Below are positions 27,339 through 36,025 of a stretch of 46,921 bases of DNA, piece by piece (position 1 is the first letter of the stretch; the number at the start of each line of letters is the position of its first letter). This stretch comes from Pseudomonadota bacterium (GTDB taxonomy: Bacteria; Pseudomonadota; Gammaproteobacteria; Burkholderiales; Chitinibacteraceae), in the NCBI GenBank assembly GCA_018261735.1, contig JAGTRM010000032.1, positions 1 through 46,921 on the forward strand, read 5' to 3'. Position numbers and translations under genes: made by a program. The notes under the pieces were generated by a model, which saw nothing but the letters and a program-made list of their open reading frames with translations, did not search any database and was not told the origin of the DNA.

Positions 27339-27399
27339 TTCCCCGGTTTTGGCAAATTTTTGATTCCCGAGGCCGCCGATTGGTGCGCAGAGTTGCTGT

Positions 27400-28560
27400 A
27401 TGAAATTCAACCGAATCTGGATCAAGATTTTTTTGATCCTCGCCCTTGTCAATTTAACGCTGACTTTTGCGATCTTTCTCTTCAGCCTGTGGAGCTTTGA
27501 TCGCAGCCTTGGCCGCTATAACGACGAGCCGCAACGCATACACCTGGCTCGGCAGGTCTTTGCCGAACAGCAACAGCAAAGCTTCCTGCTGATGGCCATC
27601 GGCATGCTGGCAGGGGCGGCGCTCGGGACGTTTGGCATTGCCCGCTGGCTTGCCCGTCCCGTTGACGATCTGGCCCGGGGCACCCGTGCACTGATCGACG
27701 GGGACTACAGTGTCCGGCTTGCCTGTCATCGAGCGGATAAACTCGGCCAGCTGGTGCGTGATTTCAATGTACTGGCTCAAGCGCTTGAAACCAACCGCGA
27801 ACGCCGGCGTGAGTGGCTGACCAACATCACCCATGAGCTGCGCATGCCTTTGTCCGTGATGCTGGGTGAGATCGCGGCCATGCGCGGCTGGATTGTGGAT
27901 GTTGCCCATGAACTGCGCACGCCCCTGACCGTGATGCTGGGGGAAATCGAAGCGGTTGAGGATGGTATTCACCAGTGCGATGCCGAGTGGATCCACCGCA
28001 TGGGACAAAAAACCCGCCAGCTGTCATCACGGGTCAACGATCTGCACCAGCTCGCCCTGACCGATCAGGGCGCGCTGGTTTATCACAAGACCTGCGTGGA
28101 TTTTGGCGATCTGGTTCGGGAGCATCTCGATAGTTATATTCTTACATCTGACCATGTCGGATTACATGTTGATTTTGATATTTGCAAGGGTCTGCCGGTG
28201 TGGGGGGACATAGATCGTTTACACCAGCTCTTGTGTAATCTTTTGCAAAACACGTTGCGCTATACCGACGTGCCGGGCAGTCTTCGCATCTGTGTCAACC
28301 GCGCGGATGACAAGGTGCTCCTGGTCTGGGAAGACTCTGCGCCCGGTGTGCCCGTCGCAGCGCTGGATCAGCTGACTGATCGCATGTATCGGGGCGATGA
28401 TTCGCACAGCCGCGCCGTTGGCGGTTCGGGACTGGGGCTTTCCATTGCCAAGGCGATTGTGGATGCCCATGGTGGAAGCATGCAGGCCAGCCTGAGTGAA
28501 CTGGGCGGGCTTCGCTGGAACGTTCAGTTGCCTTTGGCGCAGGAATTGGAGTACGCGTGA
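27400..28560 (+). CDS. BaeS-like sensor histidine kinase with duplicated H-box
   Basis: Inner-membrane kinase of 386 aa. It has a helix at about 8-30, a very short periplasmic loop (31-60), a second helix (62-84), a HAMP domain (about 82-133), the phosphoacceptor domain, and an ATPase domain with N-box (LLCNLLQNTLRYT), G1 (EDSAPG) and G2 (GGSGLGLSIAK). The short loop and sequence resemble BaeS, the envelope-stress kinase. Oddly, the H-box occurs twice in tandem: HELRMPLSVMLGEI with H145, then HELRTPLTVMLGEI with H170. The stop overlaps the response-regulator GTG. Confidence 0.92.
   Translation: MKFNRIWIKIFLILALVNLTLTFAIFLFSLWSFDRSLGRYNDEPQRIHLARQVFAEQQQQSFLLMAIGMLAGAALGTFGIARWLARPVDDLARGTRALIDGDYSVRLACHRADKLGQLVRDFNVLAQALETNRERRREWLTNITHELRMPLSVMLGEIAAMRGWIVDVAHELRTPLTVMLGEIEAVEDGIHQCDAEWIHRMGQKTRQLSSRVNDLHQLALTDQGALVYHKTCVDFGDLVREHLDSYILTSDHVGLHVDFDICKGLPVWGDIDRLHQLLCNLLQNTLRYTDVPGSLRICVNRADDKVLLVWEDSAPGVPVAALDQLTDRMYRGDDSHSRAVGGSGLGLSIAKAIVDAHGGSMQASLSELGGLRWNVQLPLAQELEYA
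27808..27957 (+). repeat. Tandem 75-bp duplication of the H-box coding segment
   Basis: Two in-frame units, 27808-27882 and 27883-27957, each encode 25 residues of the phosphoacceptor helix. By hand count they share 50 of 75 bases and 15 of 25 residues, so the duplication is old. The second copy keeps the Thr four residues after His (needed for phosphatase activity in this family); the first has Met there. Confidence 0.9.
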
Positions 28561-29252
28561 ATATCAAACCGATCTTGATCGTAGAGGATGAACCGGAAAT
28601 CGCCGGTCTTCTGCGGGATTATCTTCAGGCTGAGGGATTTTCAACCGCCTGGCTCGACAGGGGCGATGATGTATCCGGCTGGCTGAAAACGCATACGCCG
28701 GCGCTGATGCTGCTGGATCACACCCTGCCCGGCATGATGGGGCTGGAAGTCTGCAGGGCGGTCCGGCGCCATTCAAACCTGCCGATCATCATGGTGAGCG
28801 CGCGCGGGGACGAGATCGACCGCTTGCTGGGGCTGGAGCAAGGGGCTGATGACTATGTCTGCAAACCCTTCAGTCCGCGCGAAGTCGTGGCCCGGGTCAA
28901 AACGGTCCTGCGGCGCACCGGCGGCCAGCTTGCCACGATCTCGCCAGCGACGGGCTCGCGCCTGCAGTTCGATGACGCGGCTTGGCGTGCATTGCTGGGG
29001 GGGTGCGATCTGAAACTGACCGCCATTGAATACCAGCTGCTGCGGCTTTTGGCGACCGCACCGGAACGACTGTTTACGCGCAGCCAGTTGATCGGCGAGA
29101 TGTATCACGATGGCCGGGTGGTGACTGACCGCACTATCGACAGCCATATCCGCAAGATTCGCAAGAAACTCGAAAACGTGCTGCCGGGATTCGATCCGAT
29201 CCAGTCCATGTATGGTGTAGGTTATCGTTTTGCCAACAGGGCGATGCACTGA
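28557..29252 (+). CDS. BaeR-like OmpR-family response regulator
   Basis: Partner of the upstream kinase. The 231-aa protein has a receiver domain (acidic pair EDE at 10-12, phosphoacceptor D54 in LLDHTLPG, conserved Ser in VSARG, Lys in VCKPFSP) and a winged-helix DNA-binding domain (LTAIEYQLLRLL, then GYRFAN at the end). The segment EIDRLLGLEQGADDY and VVARVKTVLRR is particularly BaeR-like. It starts with GTG overlapping the kinase stop. The likely targets are envelope-stress or efflux genes, but no efflux operon is adjacent. Confidence 0.93.
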   Translation: MNIKPILIVEDEPEIAGLLRDYLQAEGFSTAWLDRGDDVSGWLKTHTPALMLLDHTLPGMMGLEVCRAVRRHSNLPIIMVSARGDEIDRLLGLEQGADDYVCKPFSPREVVARVKTVLRRTGGQLATISPATGSRLQFDDAAWRALLGGCDLKLTAIEYQLLRLLATAPERLFTRSQLIGEMYHDGRVVTDRTIDSHIRKIRKKLENVLPGFDPIQSMYGVGYRFANRAMH

Positions 29253-29274
29253 ACTTGCAAGAAGCTATGTGACA

Positions 29275-29300
29275 GAAACGGCCGGGATTCCGGCCGTTTC
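29275..29300. terminator. Bidirectional terminator between the response regulator and nitroreductase genes
   Basis: Eleven-base perfect stem (29275-29285 with 29290-29300), four-base loop. It ends in T-rich sequence on the plus strand and sits between convergent genes. Confidence 0.8.
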
Positions 29301-29325
29301 TTATTCGAGCGGTGCGGCGGGTGCG

Positions 29326-30021
29326 TTATTCATGGAACCGGGTGAATTCATGGGCCGGAATCCGCCCGGTAACCAGTGCGTTGACCGGATCGGCTGGATC
29401 GGCATAGCCGAGCGACATGCCGCAGACGATGAATTCGCTGTCCGGGATAGCCAGTTCGCGGTGCAGGATCGGGTGGTATTCGCAGAATGCGGCCTGCACA
29501 CAGGTCGCCAGGCCATAGGCTTGGGCCGCGATCATCAGGGTCTGCAAAAAGCCGCCGTAGTCAATCAGACTGCCTTGCCCCATGATGCGGTCGAGGCTGA
29601 AGATCAGGCCGACCGGGGCGTCGAAGAACCGGAAATTGCGCCCCCACTGCGCTTTCATCCGGGCTTTGTCTTCCTTGCCGATATTCAGCAGACTGTACAG
29701 GTCCAGGCCGGTTTGGCGCCGGCGCGACTGGTAGGGCTCCACCCACTGCTGCGGGTAGTAATCGTATTCGCCCTTGTGTTCGAACGTTGGCGCCTCGTAC
29801 TCGGCCAGCAGCGCCGCGCTGATCGCGGCCAGCCTGTTGCCGGTCAGGATATGGACCTTCCAGGGCTGGGTATTGACCCCGCTCGGCGCGGTGGCGGCCA
29901 GGTCCAGGATTGCAAGCAGCGTGTCTTTCGGGACTGGCGTGGGCAGAAAGCGGCGGATAGAGCGGCGCGCGCCAAGGGTGCTGCCGACGATTTCGACGGT
30001 ATCAGGGTTCGGGGCAGTCAT
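29326..30021 (-). CDS. Nitroreductase-family flavoprotein
   Basis: FMN-dependent NAD(P)H oxidoreductase family, 231 aa. The N-terminal RRSIRRFLPTPVP and TAPSGVNTQPW segments form the FMN-binding signature, and a later YGLATC...HRELAIP pattern is typical. The substrate (nitroaromatics, quinones, enones) cannot be told. The start overlaps the stop of the EAL-type gene (ATGA), so it is the last member of a tightly packed minus-strand set. Confidence 0.9.
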   Translation of the reverse strand: MTAPNPDTVEIVGSTLGARRSIRRFLPTPVPKDTLLAILDLAATAPSGVNTQPWKVHILTGNRLAAISAALLAEYEAPTFEHKGEYDYYPQQWVEPYQSRRRQTGLDLYSLLNIGKEDKARMKAQWGRNFRFFDAPVGLIFSLDRIMGQGSLIDYGGFLQTLMIAAQAYGLATCVQAAFCEYHPILHRELAIPDSEFIVCGMSLGYADPADPVNALVTGRIPAHEFTRFHE

Positions 30022-31688
30022 GCTGGGTTTGGGGTTCTATGGCTCAGCCATTCGTGCATCCGGCTGGCCGGCAGTGGCGCACTGATTAAAAATCCCTGGG
30101 CATGGCGCACGCCCTGTTCGCGCAAAAAGTCGAGTTGGCCCGGCGCTTCCACGCCTTGCGCCACCACGTCCAGATCCATGGCTGCCGCCAGGGCGATGAC
30201 CGCGCGCGTTACCCCGCATGCCGCGCTGCTGGTTTCCAGTTCCTGGACCAGACCACGCTCGATCTTGAACATGTCGAGCGGAAAGCGCTGCAGCTGTTGC
30301 AGGGAGATCGAATCGACGCCCATGTCGTCGATGGCGATCTGGATGCCGCAGCTGCGCAAGTGCGCCAGTTTTTCCCGTGACAGCGCGCTTTGGTTGGCCA
30401 CGGTTTTTCCCCGGATTTCCAGACGCAAGCGCTGGGCGGCAATCCCCGTGTCGTCGAGCAGGGCCAGGATCTGTTCGGCCAGCGGCTCGTCCAGCAATTG
30501 TTCGGCAGGCAAATTGATGCCGAGCCGGCTGTCCGCCGGGATCAGCCCGGCGCCAATCCATTGCTCGTGGATTGTCAGCCCTTTCTGCAGCATGATCCAG
30601 CTGAGTTGCTTGATCAGTCCGTTGCGCTCCATCAGTGGCAGGAACTGGCGCGGTTCCAGTATCTGATCCTGGCGCGGCCAGCGCGCCAGCACCTCGAAAC
30701 CGGTCACGGCGCCATCGCTGAGCCGCACCAGCGGCTGGAACCAGGGTTCGAAATCTTGTCGGATCAGCGCGGCAACGGTCTCGCGTTCGATCTGCAGCTG
30801 CTGGGCCAGTATTTCAGGCGTGGCGGGATCATAGGCCAGGTGGCGGTATTCGCCATCGCTGGCCGCGAGCCGCGCGGCGCTTTCGGCGGCACGCAGCAAG
30901 TGCTCTTCATCGCCGGAAATCCGCGTGGTATCGGCCGAACCGATGGCGGCGCCAACTTGCAGGAGATGCGAGCCGATCTGCACCGGCTGGCGCAGCGCCA
31001 GCAACAGACGCTCGGTAATGGCCGAAATGTTGCGGCCCGCGGCGACCATTTCCAGCAAGACCGCATATTCCAGCGCATCGGGCTGGGCGACCAGATCCCA
31101 CGGACGCAGTTCGCGGCTGATGCGCTCGCCCAGGATGCGGACAAGCTGGGCCTGCTCGTCGTGGCTGAGCAAATCGGCATGGCTGGCGGGCAAGTGGATG
31201 CGAATCGACAGCACCCCCGCCGCGTGCGATTCGCCATGGCGCAGCCGGGCCAGCGAGCGCTGCAGCCGGTCCAGGAACAGGATGCGGTTGGGCAGCCGCG
31301 TGTAGGGATCCAGGATCTTGTGTTCGCTGATGTCGGTGAACGAGCCGGCCATCACGGTGGGCTTGCCGTCGGCGGCGCGCTCGCACCGGGCGCGCAGCCG
31401 TACCCAGCGATATTCGCCGGTCTCGGTGCGCAGCCGGTGTTCGGATTCGAACAGGTCGGCGCTTCCGGCCAGGTATTGCTCGAACTGTTGCAGTATCGTG
31501 AGCCGCTCGTCCGGGTGCAGGCGCGTGCGCCACTCGTCCATGCCAGGCTTGAGTCCGGTTCCGCTTGCGAGGCCGGTCAGCCTGAGCCAAGCGGCACTCC
31601 AGCGGATTTCATCACGGGCCGGCTTCCAAAACCACAGGCCATCGTTGGCGGCATCGAACAGCAGATCAAGAACACGGTGGTCGGACAT
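30018..31688 (-). CDS. PAS-GGDEF-EAL protein with degenerate catalytic motifs
   Basis: A 556-aa cytosolic protein with a PAS domain (about 5-125), a GGDEF-like domain (about 126-290) and an EAL-like domain (about 305-550). The GGDEF site is lost (ALEYA at 205-209). The EAL site reads EVL (332-334). Metal-site residues N392, E424, D454/D455 and K475 are present, but the AEGVE glutamate thought to be catalytic is Q511 and loop 6 reads DDMGVDS rather than DDFGTGY. It is therefore probably a c-di-GMP-binding or protein-binding regulator, not an active enzyme. It sits 35 bp after the response-regulator gene. Confidence 0.88.
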   Translation of the reverse strand: MSDHRVLDLLFDAANDGLWFWKPARDEIRWSAAWLRLTGLASGTGLKPGMDEWRTRLHPDERLTILQQFEQYLAGSADLFESEHRLRTETGEYRWVRLRARCERAADGKPTVMAGSFTDISEHKILDPYTRLPNRILFLDRLQRSLARLRHGESHAAGVLSIRIHLPASHADLLSHDEQAQLVRILGERISRELRPWDLVAQPDALEYAVLLEMVAAGRNISAITERLLLALRQPVQIGSHLLQVGAAIGSADTTRISGDEEHLLRAAESAARLAASDGEYRHLAYDPATPEILAQQLQIERETVAALIRQDFEPWFQPLVRLSDGAVTGFEVLARWPRQDQILEPRQFLPLMERNGLIKQLSWIMLQKGLTIHEQWIGAGLIPADSRLGINLPAEQLLDEPLAEQILALLDDTGIAAQRLRLEIRGKTVANQSALSREKLAHLRSCGIQIAIDDMGVDSISLQQLQRFPLDMFKIERGLVQELETSSAACGVTRAVIALAAAMDLDVVAQGVEAPGQLDFLREQGVRHAQGFLISAPLPASRMHEWLSHRTPNPA

Positions 31689-31723
31689 GATGATTTCCTT
31701 CGACGCAACAGATGTGCGGTGAA

Positions 31724-32338
31724 TCAGATGTCGATTCCGGCATCGCGCAGCAAGGCGGCCAGCTCCATGGCCGTCTTGACCTGCATTTTTTCCAGCGTGC
31801 GCGCGCGGTGGACTTCGACGGTCTTCATGCTGATCGACAGGTCATCGGCAATCTGCTTGTTGAGCCGGCCGACCAGAATCAGCTTCATCACTTCGCGCTC
31901 GCGCGGGGTCAGTTGCTCGAGCCGGGCTTCGGCGGATTCACGGGCCTGGAAGGTACGGCGGCGTTCGTCATCCTCAATCAGGCAGCGCTCGACCAGGTCG
32001 ACGATGTCGTTGTCGGCAAAAGGTTTCTCGACAAAATCGGCCGCGCCCTGCTTGAGCGCGGTGACGGCCATCGGCACATCGCCATGGCCGGTCAGAAAGA
32101 CCACCGGCGGGCAGTATGCGTTTTCCTGGAGATGATTGAAGGCTTCCAGCCCGCTCATGCCCGGCATGCGCACATCCATCAGCAGGCAGCCGAATTCTTC
32201 CGGGCGATAGGCGGCAAGGAAGGTTTCGGCATCGGCAAAGGTGCTGACCTGGTGATTGCGGGTGGAAAAGAGCCAGGAAAGGGCATCCCGGAGCGCATCA
32301 TCGTCGTCAATGATGCCAATGCGGCGTTCAGGGTTCAT
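31724..32338 (-). CDS. FixJ/DctR-like LuxR-family response regulator
   Basis: The 204-aa protein has a receiver domain (DDDD near residue 10, phosphoacceptor in LLMDVRMPG, conserved Lys in VEKPF) and a LuxR-type helix-turn-helix (LTPREREVMKLI, then NKQIADDLSISMKTVEVHR). It is the partner of the upstream sensor kinase. The ATG at 32338 overlaps the kinase gene by 11 bp; a longer open frame upstream is only shadow of that gene. In related organisms such pairs control C4-dicarboxylate or other organic-acid use; here the target is unknown, though ldhA is in the same run. Confidence 0.93.
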   Translation of the reverse strand: MNPERRIGIIDDDDALRDALSWLFSTRNHQVSTFADAETFLAAYRPEEFGCLLMDVRMPGMSGLEAFNHLQENAYCPPVVFLTGHGDVPMAVTALKQGAADFVEKPFADNDIVDLVERCLIEDDERRRTFQARESAEARLEQLTPREREVMKLILVGRLNKQIADDLSISMKTVEVHRARTLEKMQVKTAMELAALLRDAGIDI

Positions 32339-34676
32339 GGGCTTGTGGTTCCTCGCTGAATGGCACGGTAAAGATAAAGCGGCAGCCGCCGCCGGGGTTG
32401 GGTTCCACCCAGAGCCGGCCTTGATGGTGTTCGATGATCGAACGGCAGATATTGAGCCCCATCCCCATGCCGGTAGTCTTGGTGGTGTAGAACGGTTTGA
32501 ACAATTGTTCCAGTTGTTCCGGTGCAATGCCAGTGCCGCGATCGGCAATCACGACGCGCAGCTGGTCGTTGTCGCGCGAAAGTTTCACGTGCAGCGCCCG
32601 CTTGTCGACCGGCGTGGCCTGCATGGCCTCAATGGCGTTGCGCAACAGGTTGAAGATCACCTGTTCCAGCATCACCGCATCGGCATACAGCGATGGTAGT
32701 CCCGGTTCGCGCTCGATGGATAGCTTGACGCGGTGTTTTTGCAGTTCGGATTTCAGCAGGCTTTGCGCTGTGTTTAAAAGGTCGTCGATCCGGCAGCTGT
32801 GGCGGTGCGGGGCCTGGCGCTGCACGAACTCGCGGATGCCGCGGATGATCTGGCCTGCGCGCTTGGCCTGCTCGCCCATCTTGTCGATCGCCTGATCGAG
32901 CTGGCGCAGGTTGGGTTGCGTCTGTCCGAGCAAATTGCGGCAGCCAGAGGCATAACTGTTGATGGCGGCAAGCGGCTGGTTGAGCTCGTGCGCCAGGCTC
33001 GAAGCCATTTCGCCCATGCTGACCAAGCGCGCGGTCTGCTGCATCTGTTCGTTTTGCTGGCGTTCGCGTTCGGCATCGTCGCGGCGGGTGGTGATGTCGA
33101 CGGCGGTATCGAGCCAGACCACCGAGCCGTCGACCCAGACGCTGCGCCGGCTCTGGATGTGGTACCAGCGGTTGCGGTAGACATCGAACCATTCGGCATC
33201 GACCGGCGGCCAGTCGCGGCGGGGAAAGAACGGTGCGACACAGCAAGGGCTGTGCCGCTCGGGCAGGCCAAAGGCGCGATCGAAGTGGGCATTGGACAGC
33301 AACAGTTCCCCGGTCTTGGCGCTGCTGACCGAAACGGCGCTGTCCAGGCCGTTGAGCACGGTGATGAAGCGCTCGTGCGCGGCCTGCAGCGCTTCGCGTT
33401 CGTGCTGCAGTTCGGTAATGTCATAGACCGAGCTGATCCAGCCGGTATGCAATCCTTCGTCATCCACCAGCGGCGCCACGTAAATGCGCACGTCGAAGCG
33501 TTCGCCGTTGCGCCGCATCAGCTTGAGCTGAAAGCCGTTGGCGTTGAACTGGCCGGACAGGATTGCGTCCTGCACGGCCTGGCAGCGGGCCACCTCTTCG
33601 GGGGGCCAGAAGGATTTGGGCGGTTTTTGGTCGACCAGCTCCTCGGCGGGCCAGCCGATCATCTCGCTGAATGCGCGGTTGGTGTAGAGCGTGCGCCCCG
33701 AACTGTCCATGGCCAGGATGCCGGTGACCAGCGAGTTTTCGATTGCCTGGCGCATGGCGGTTTCCTTGCGCAGCTGCGATTCCGCTGCTTGCCGGCCCCG
33801 GATGTGCAGGCGCAAGGCCCAGGTGGAGACGATCATCAACAGCGCCAGCACGGTCAGCGCGGCGGTCAGTGCCGATTGCCAACCAAGCTGTTCCGGGTAG
33901 GGGGCGGCGGACAGTTTCAGGTCGGAGGGCGGAAGATCCAGCGCAACGGATCTGCTGTAGTCGAGGTGCTCCTGCCGGCGGTCGAAACGCGTGGCGATGG
34001 TTTGTCCTTCGGCATTCAGCAGGCTGATTTCGTAACGCTGGCTGATCCACCAGGGCGTGCGCAATTGCAGCAGCGAACGCAGGGACACCCAGGCAATCAG
34101 GTCATGCCGTCCGCCGTAAACCAGCTTGACCGGGGTGACGATCGCCAGCAGGCTGTTGCCGCGCTCGTCGGTAATCAGGCGGGTCAGTACCGTTTCATCG
34201 TGTTCGGCGGTAACGGCGCGGGCGGCCAGTACCGCCGGATGCGTGCTGCCGGGCAGGCCCGGCGATGCCGAGGCGGGCGCGCGCCAGCGGGTCTGGCCGG
34301 TTTCATCCACGTATTCGAGCGAAAAGACTTCCGGATTGTTTTGCAGCAAGGAAAGGCTGCGGCCGATGAAGTCTGCCGAGCCCAGTCCTTGCGCCGCGAG
34401 CGTGGCCGAGAGTGTTTCCAGCTCGTGCTGATCGCCGGCCACCTGGATGCGCAGGGCCTGCTTGAGCCACAACAGATCCTGTTCCAGCTGGGCAGTACTG
34501 CGTTCGCGGTCGCTTTTGACGTTTTGCGCCAGAAAAACCACAAACGCCAGGGCAAAAATCGCTGCGGCCAGACTGGGCAAAATCAGCAGCCAGTGCGAGG
34601 CGCCCGGCGAAATGCCCTCGAAATGCGGCTTTTTCAGCCGCGGAATACGGAGCTTGCGCGGGTAGCCCTTGGCCAT
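32328..34676 (-). CDS. DctS/FixL-like sensor histidine kinase with two PAS domains
   Basis: Membrane kinase of 782 aa. It has TM1 (about 28-50), a large periplasmic sensor (51-266), TM2 (267-290), two PAS domains (about 308-420 and 431-530), an H-box with H563 in SMGEMASSLAHELNQPL, and an ATPase domain with FNLLRNAIEAM and ADRGTG...GMGMGL motifs. The layout matches the DctS family that senses extracellular organic acids. The gene begins 6 bp after ldhA and overlaps the regulator. Confidence 0.92.
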   Translation of the reverse strand: MAKGYPRKLRIPRLKKPHFEGISPGASHWLLILPSLAAAIFALAFVVFLAQNVKSDRERSTAQLEQDLLWLKQALRIQVAGDQHELETLSATLAAQGLGSADFIGRSLSLLQNNPEVFSLEYVDETGQTRWRAPASASPGLPGSTHPAVLAARAVTAEHDETVLTRLITDERGNSLLAIVTPVKLVYGGRHDLIAWVSLRSLLQLRTPWWISQRYEISLLNAEGQTIATRFDRRQEHLDYSRSVALDLPPSDLKLSAAPYPEQLGWQSALTAALTVLALLMIVSTWALRLHIRGRQAAESQLRKETAMRQAIENSLVTGILAMDSSGRTLYTNRAFSEMIGWPAEELVDQKPPKSFWPPEEVARCQAVQDAILSGQFNANGFQLKLMRRNGERFDVRIYVAPLVDDEGLHTGWISSVYDITELQHEREALQAAHERFITVLNGLDSAVSVSSAKTGELLLSNAHFDRAFGLPERHSPCCVAPFFPRRDWPPVDAEWFDVYRNRWYHIQSRRSVWVDGSVVWLDTAVDITTRRDDAERERQQNEQMQQTARLVSMGEMASSLAHELNQPLAAINSYASGCRNLLGQTQPNLRQLDQAIDKMGEQAKRAGQIIRGIREFVQRQAPHRHSCRIDDLLNTAQSLLKSELQKHRVKLSIEREPGLPSLYADAVMLEQVIFNLLRNAIEAMQATPVDKRALHVKLSRDNDQLRVVIADRGTGIAPEQLEQLFKPFYTTKTTGMGMGLNICRSIIEHHQGRLWVEPNPGGGCRFIFTVPFSEEPQAHEP

Positions 34677-34682
34677 GTCCGA

Positions 34683-35684
34683 TCAGGCCGAAGGCAGGAC
34701 TTCGTTGACCAGCGGTTCGCCGCGCTCGAATGCGGTGGCGTTGGCGAGTACGGTATGGCCAATGTTGGAGAGCGCCTCGTCGGTCAGGAAGCCCTGGTGC
34801 GAGGTGATGATCACGTTGGGGAAGGTGGTCAGGCGCGCGAGCAGATCGTCCTGCAGCGCGGCAAACGACAGGTCTTCGAAGAAAACGCCTTCCTCGTGCT
34901 CGTACACGTCCAGTCCCACGCCGCCCAGCTGGCCGGATTTGAGCGCGACCAGCAGGGCTTCGGTATCGATCAGGCCACCGCGGCTGGTGTTGATGATCAC
35001 GGCGCCGCGCTTCATGCGGAACAGCACGTCGGCGCCGAACAGGTGATGGGTTTCCTGGGTCAGCGGCGTGTGCAGCGAAATGATGTCGGCACGCTGCAGC
35101 AGTTCGTCAAAGCTGACATTCTCCCCGCCCAGGTCGGTGACGTAATGATTGTCCGGCGTGCGGTCGTACGCGATCAGCTTCATGCCGAAGCCCTTGGCAA
35201 TGCGCAACGTGGCGATGCCGATCTTGCCGGCGCCGACCACGCCGAAGGTGCGCCCGTTCAGGTTGAACCCGACCAGGCCTTCCAGCGAGAAGTTGCCGTC
35301 GCGTACCCGGGTGTAGGCGCGGTGAGTGCGGCGTACCAGCGTCAGCAGCAGGGCGAACACATGTTCGGCCACGCCTTCGGGCGAGTAGGCCGGCACGCGC
35401 ATGACCTTGATGCCATGCTGCGCGGCTGCGTTGATATCCACCGAGTTGAAACCGGCCGAGCGCAAGGTGATCAGCTTGACGCCAAGCCGGGCCAGCTCTT
35501 CGATGGTGGCGGCGTCGACCCGGTCGTTGACGAACGGGCAGACTGCGTCAAAGCCGGCGGCCAGCGGCACGGTGCTGCGGTTGAGCCGGTCCTCGAAGAA
35601 TTCCAGTTTGTGACCGAATGCCGCGTTGGCCTTGGTCAACCCGGCGCGGTCATAGCGTTTGCTGTCGAATACGGCGATGCGCAT
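34683..35684 (-). CDS. ldhA: D-lactate dehydrogenase (NAD-dependent, fermentative)
   Basis: Reduces pyruvate to D-lactate with NADH. The 333-aa protein has the D-2-hydroxyacid dehydrogenase fold with a VVGAGKIG nucleotide loop. The catalytic arginine lies in NTSRGGLID, the glutamate in DVYEHE, and the His near the C-terminus in TSHQGFLTDEAL, with the FFEDLS segment that is typical of LdhA rather than other family members. It lies between the RRM-like gene (24 bp) and the sensor kinase gene (6 bp), suggesting cotranscription. Confidence 0.93.
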   Translation of the reverse strand: MRIAVFDSKRYDRAGLTKANAAFGHKLEFFEDRLNRSTVPLAAGFDAVCPFVNDRVDAATIEELARLGVKLITLRSAGFNSVDINAAAQHGIKVMRVPAYSPEGVAEHVFALLLTLVRRTHRAYTRVRDGNFSLEGLVGFNLNGRTFGVVGAGKIGIATLRIAKGFGMKLIAYDRTPDNHYVTDLGGENVSFDELLQRADIISLHTPLTQETHHLFGADVLFRMKRGAVIINTSRGGLIDTEALLVALKSGQLGGVGLDVYEHEEGVFFEDLSFAALQDDLLARLTTFPNVIITSHQGFLTDEALSNIGHTVLANATAFERGEPLVNEVLPSA

Positions 35685-35708
35685 GGCGGTGTTCCCGAAT
35701 GGGTGGGT

Positions 35709-35954
35709 TTAACGAAAAAAGGAGGAATGGCTGGCGTGCATTGCGTGCTCCATCCAGATGCGCCCGTCGAGCAGTTTGACAATGGCTTCCATGCCGGTGT
35801 GATCTTGTTCAAACGTGATCGCAGCAGAAGGTTTGTCGCGCAGTCCGGGTGCAATGGTCACCTCCGTGGGCGCGGGGATGCCCAGCTCGGCGAACAGCGT
35901 GAGCAGGTCGCTTTCAGTGACCGCGGGAGGAAGGTTGTCGAGCATCAATTGCAT
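35709..35954 (-). CDS. Small RRM-like protein, unknown
   Basis: An 81-residue protein whose start (MQLMLDNLPPAVTESDLLTLF) looks like the RNP2 strand and first helix of an RNA-recognition motif. The usual aromatic RNP1 motif is weak (SAAITFE), so RNA binding is not certain. It is the first gene of the minus-strand run leading to ldhA. Confidence 0.65.
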   Translation of the reverse strand: MQLMLDNLPPAVTESDLLTLFAELGIPAPTEVTIAPGLRDKPSAAITFEQDHTGMEAIVKLLDGRIWMEHAMHASHSSFFR

Positions 35955-36025
35955 GCAGGTGTTCCGGAAAAAAGTTCATGAAGTTTACCGCGAAAGGCGC
36001 AGGGCGTGCGGCCCGGTGCCTAATA

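Noticed and set aside
32799..35981. A 1060-codon open frame on the plus strand opposite the sensor kinase, ldhA and RRM-like genes
   Set aside because: It is antisense to well-recognised genes, is rich in residues expected from reverse-complemented GC-rich codons, and shows no domain. It is a codon-bias shadow.
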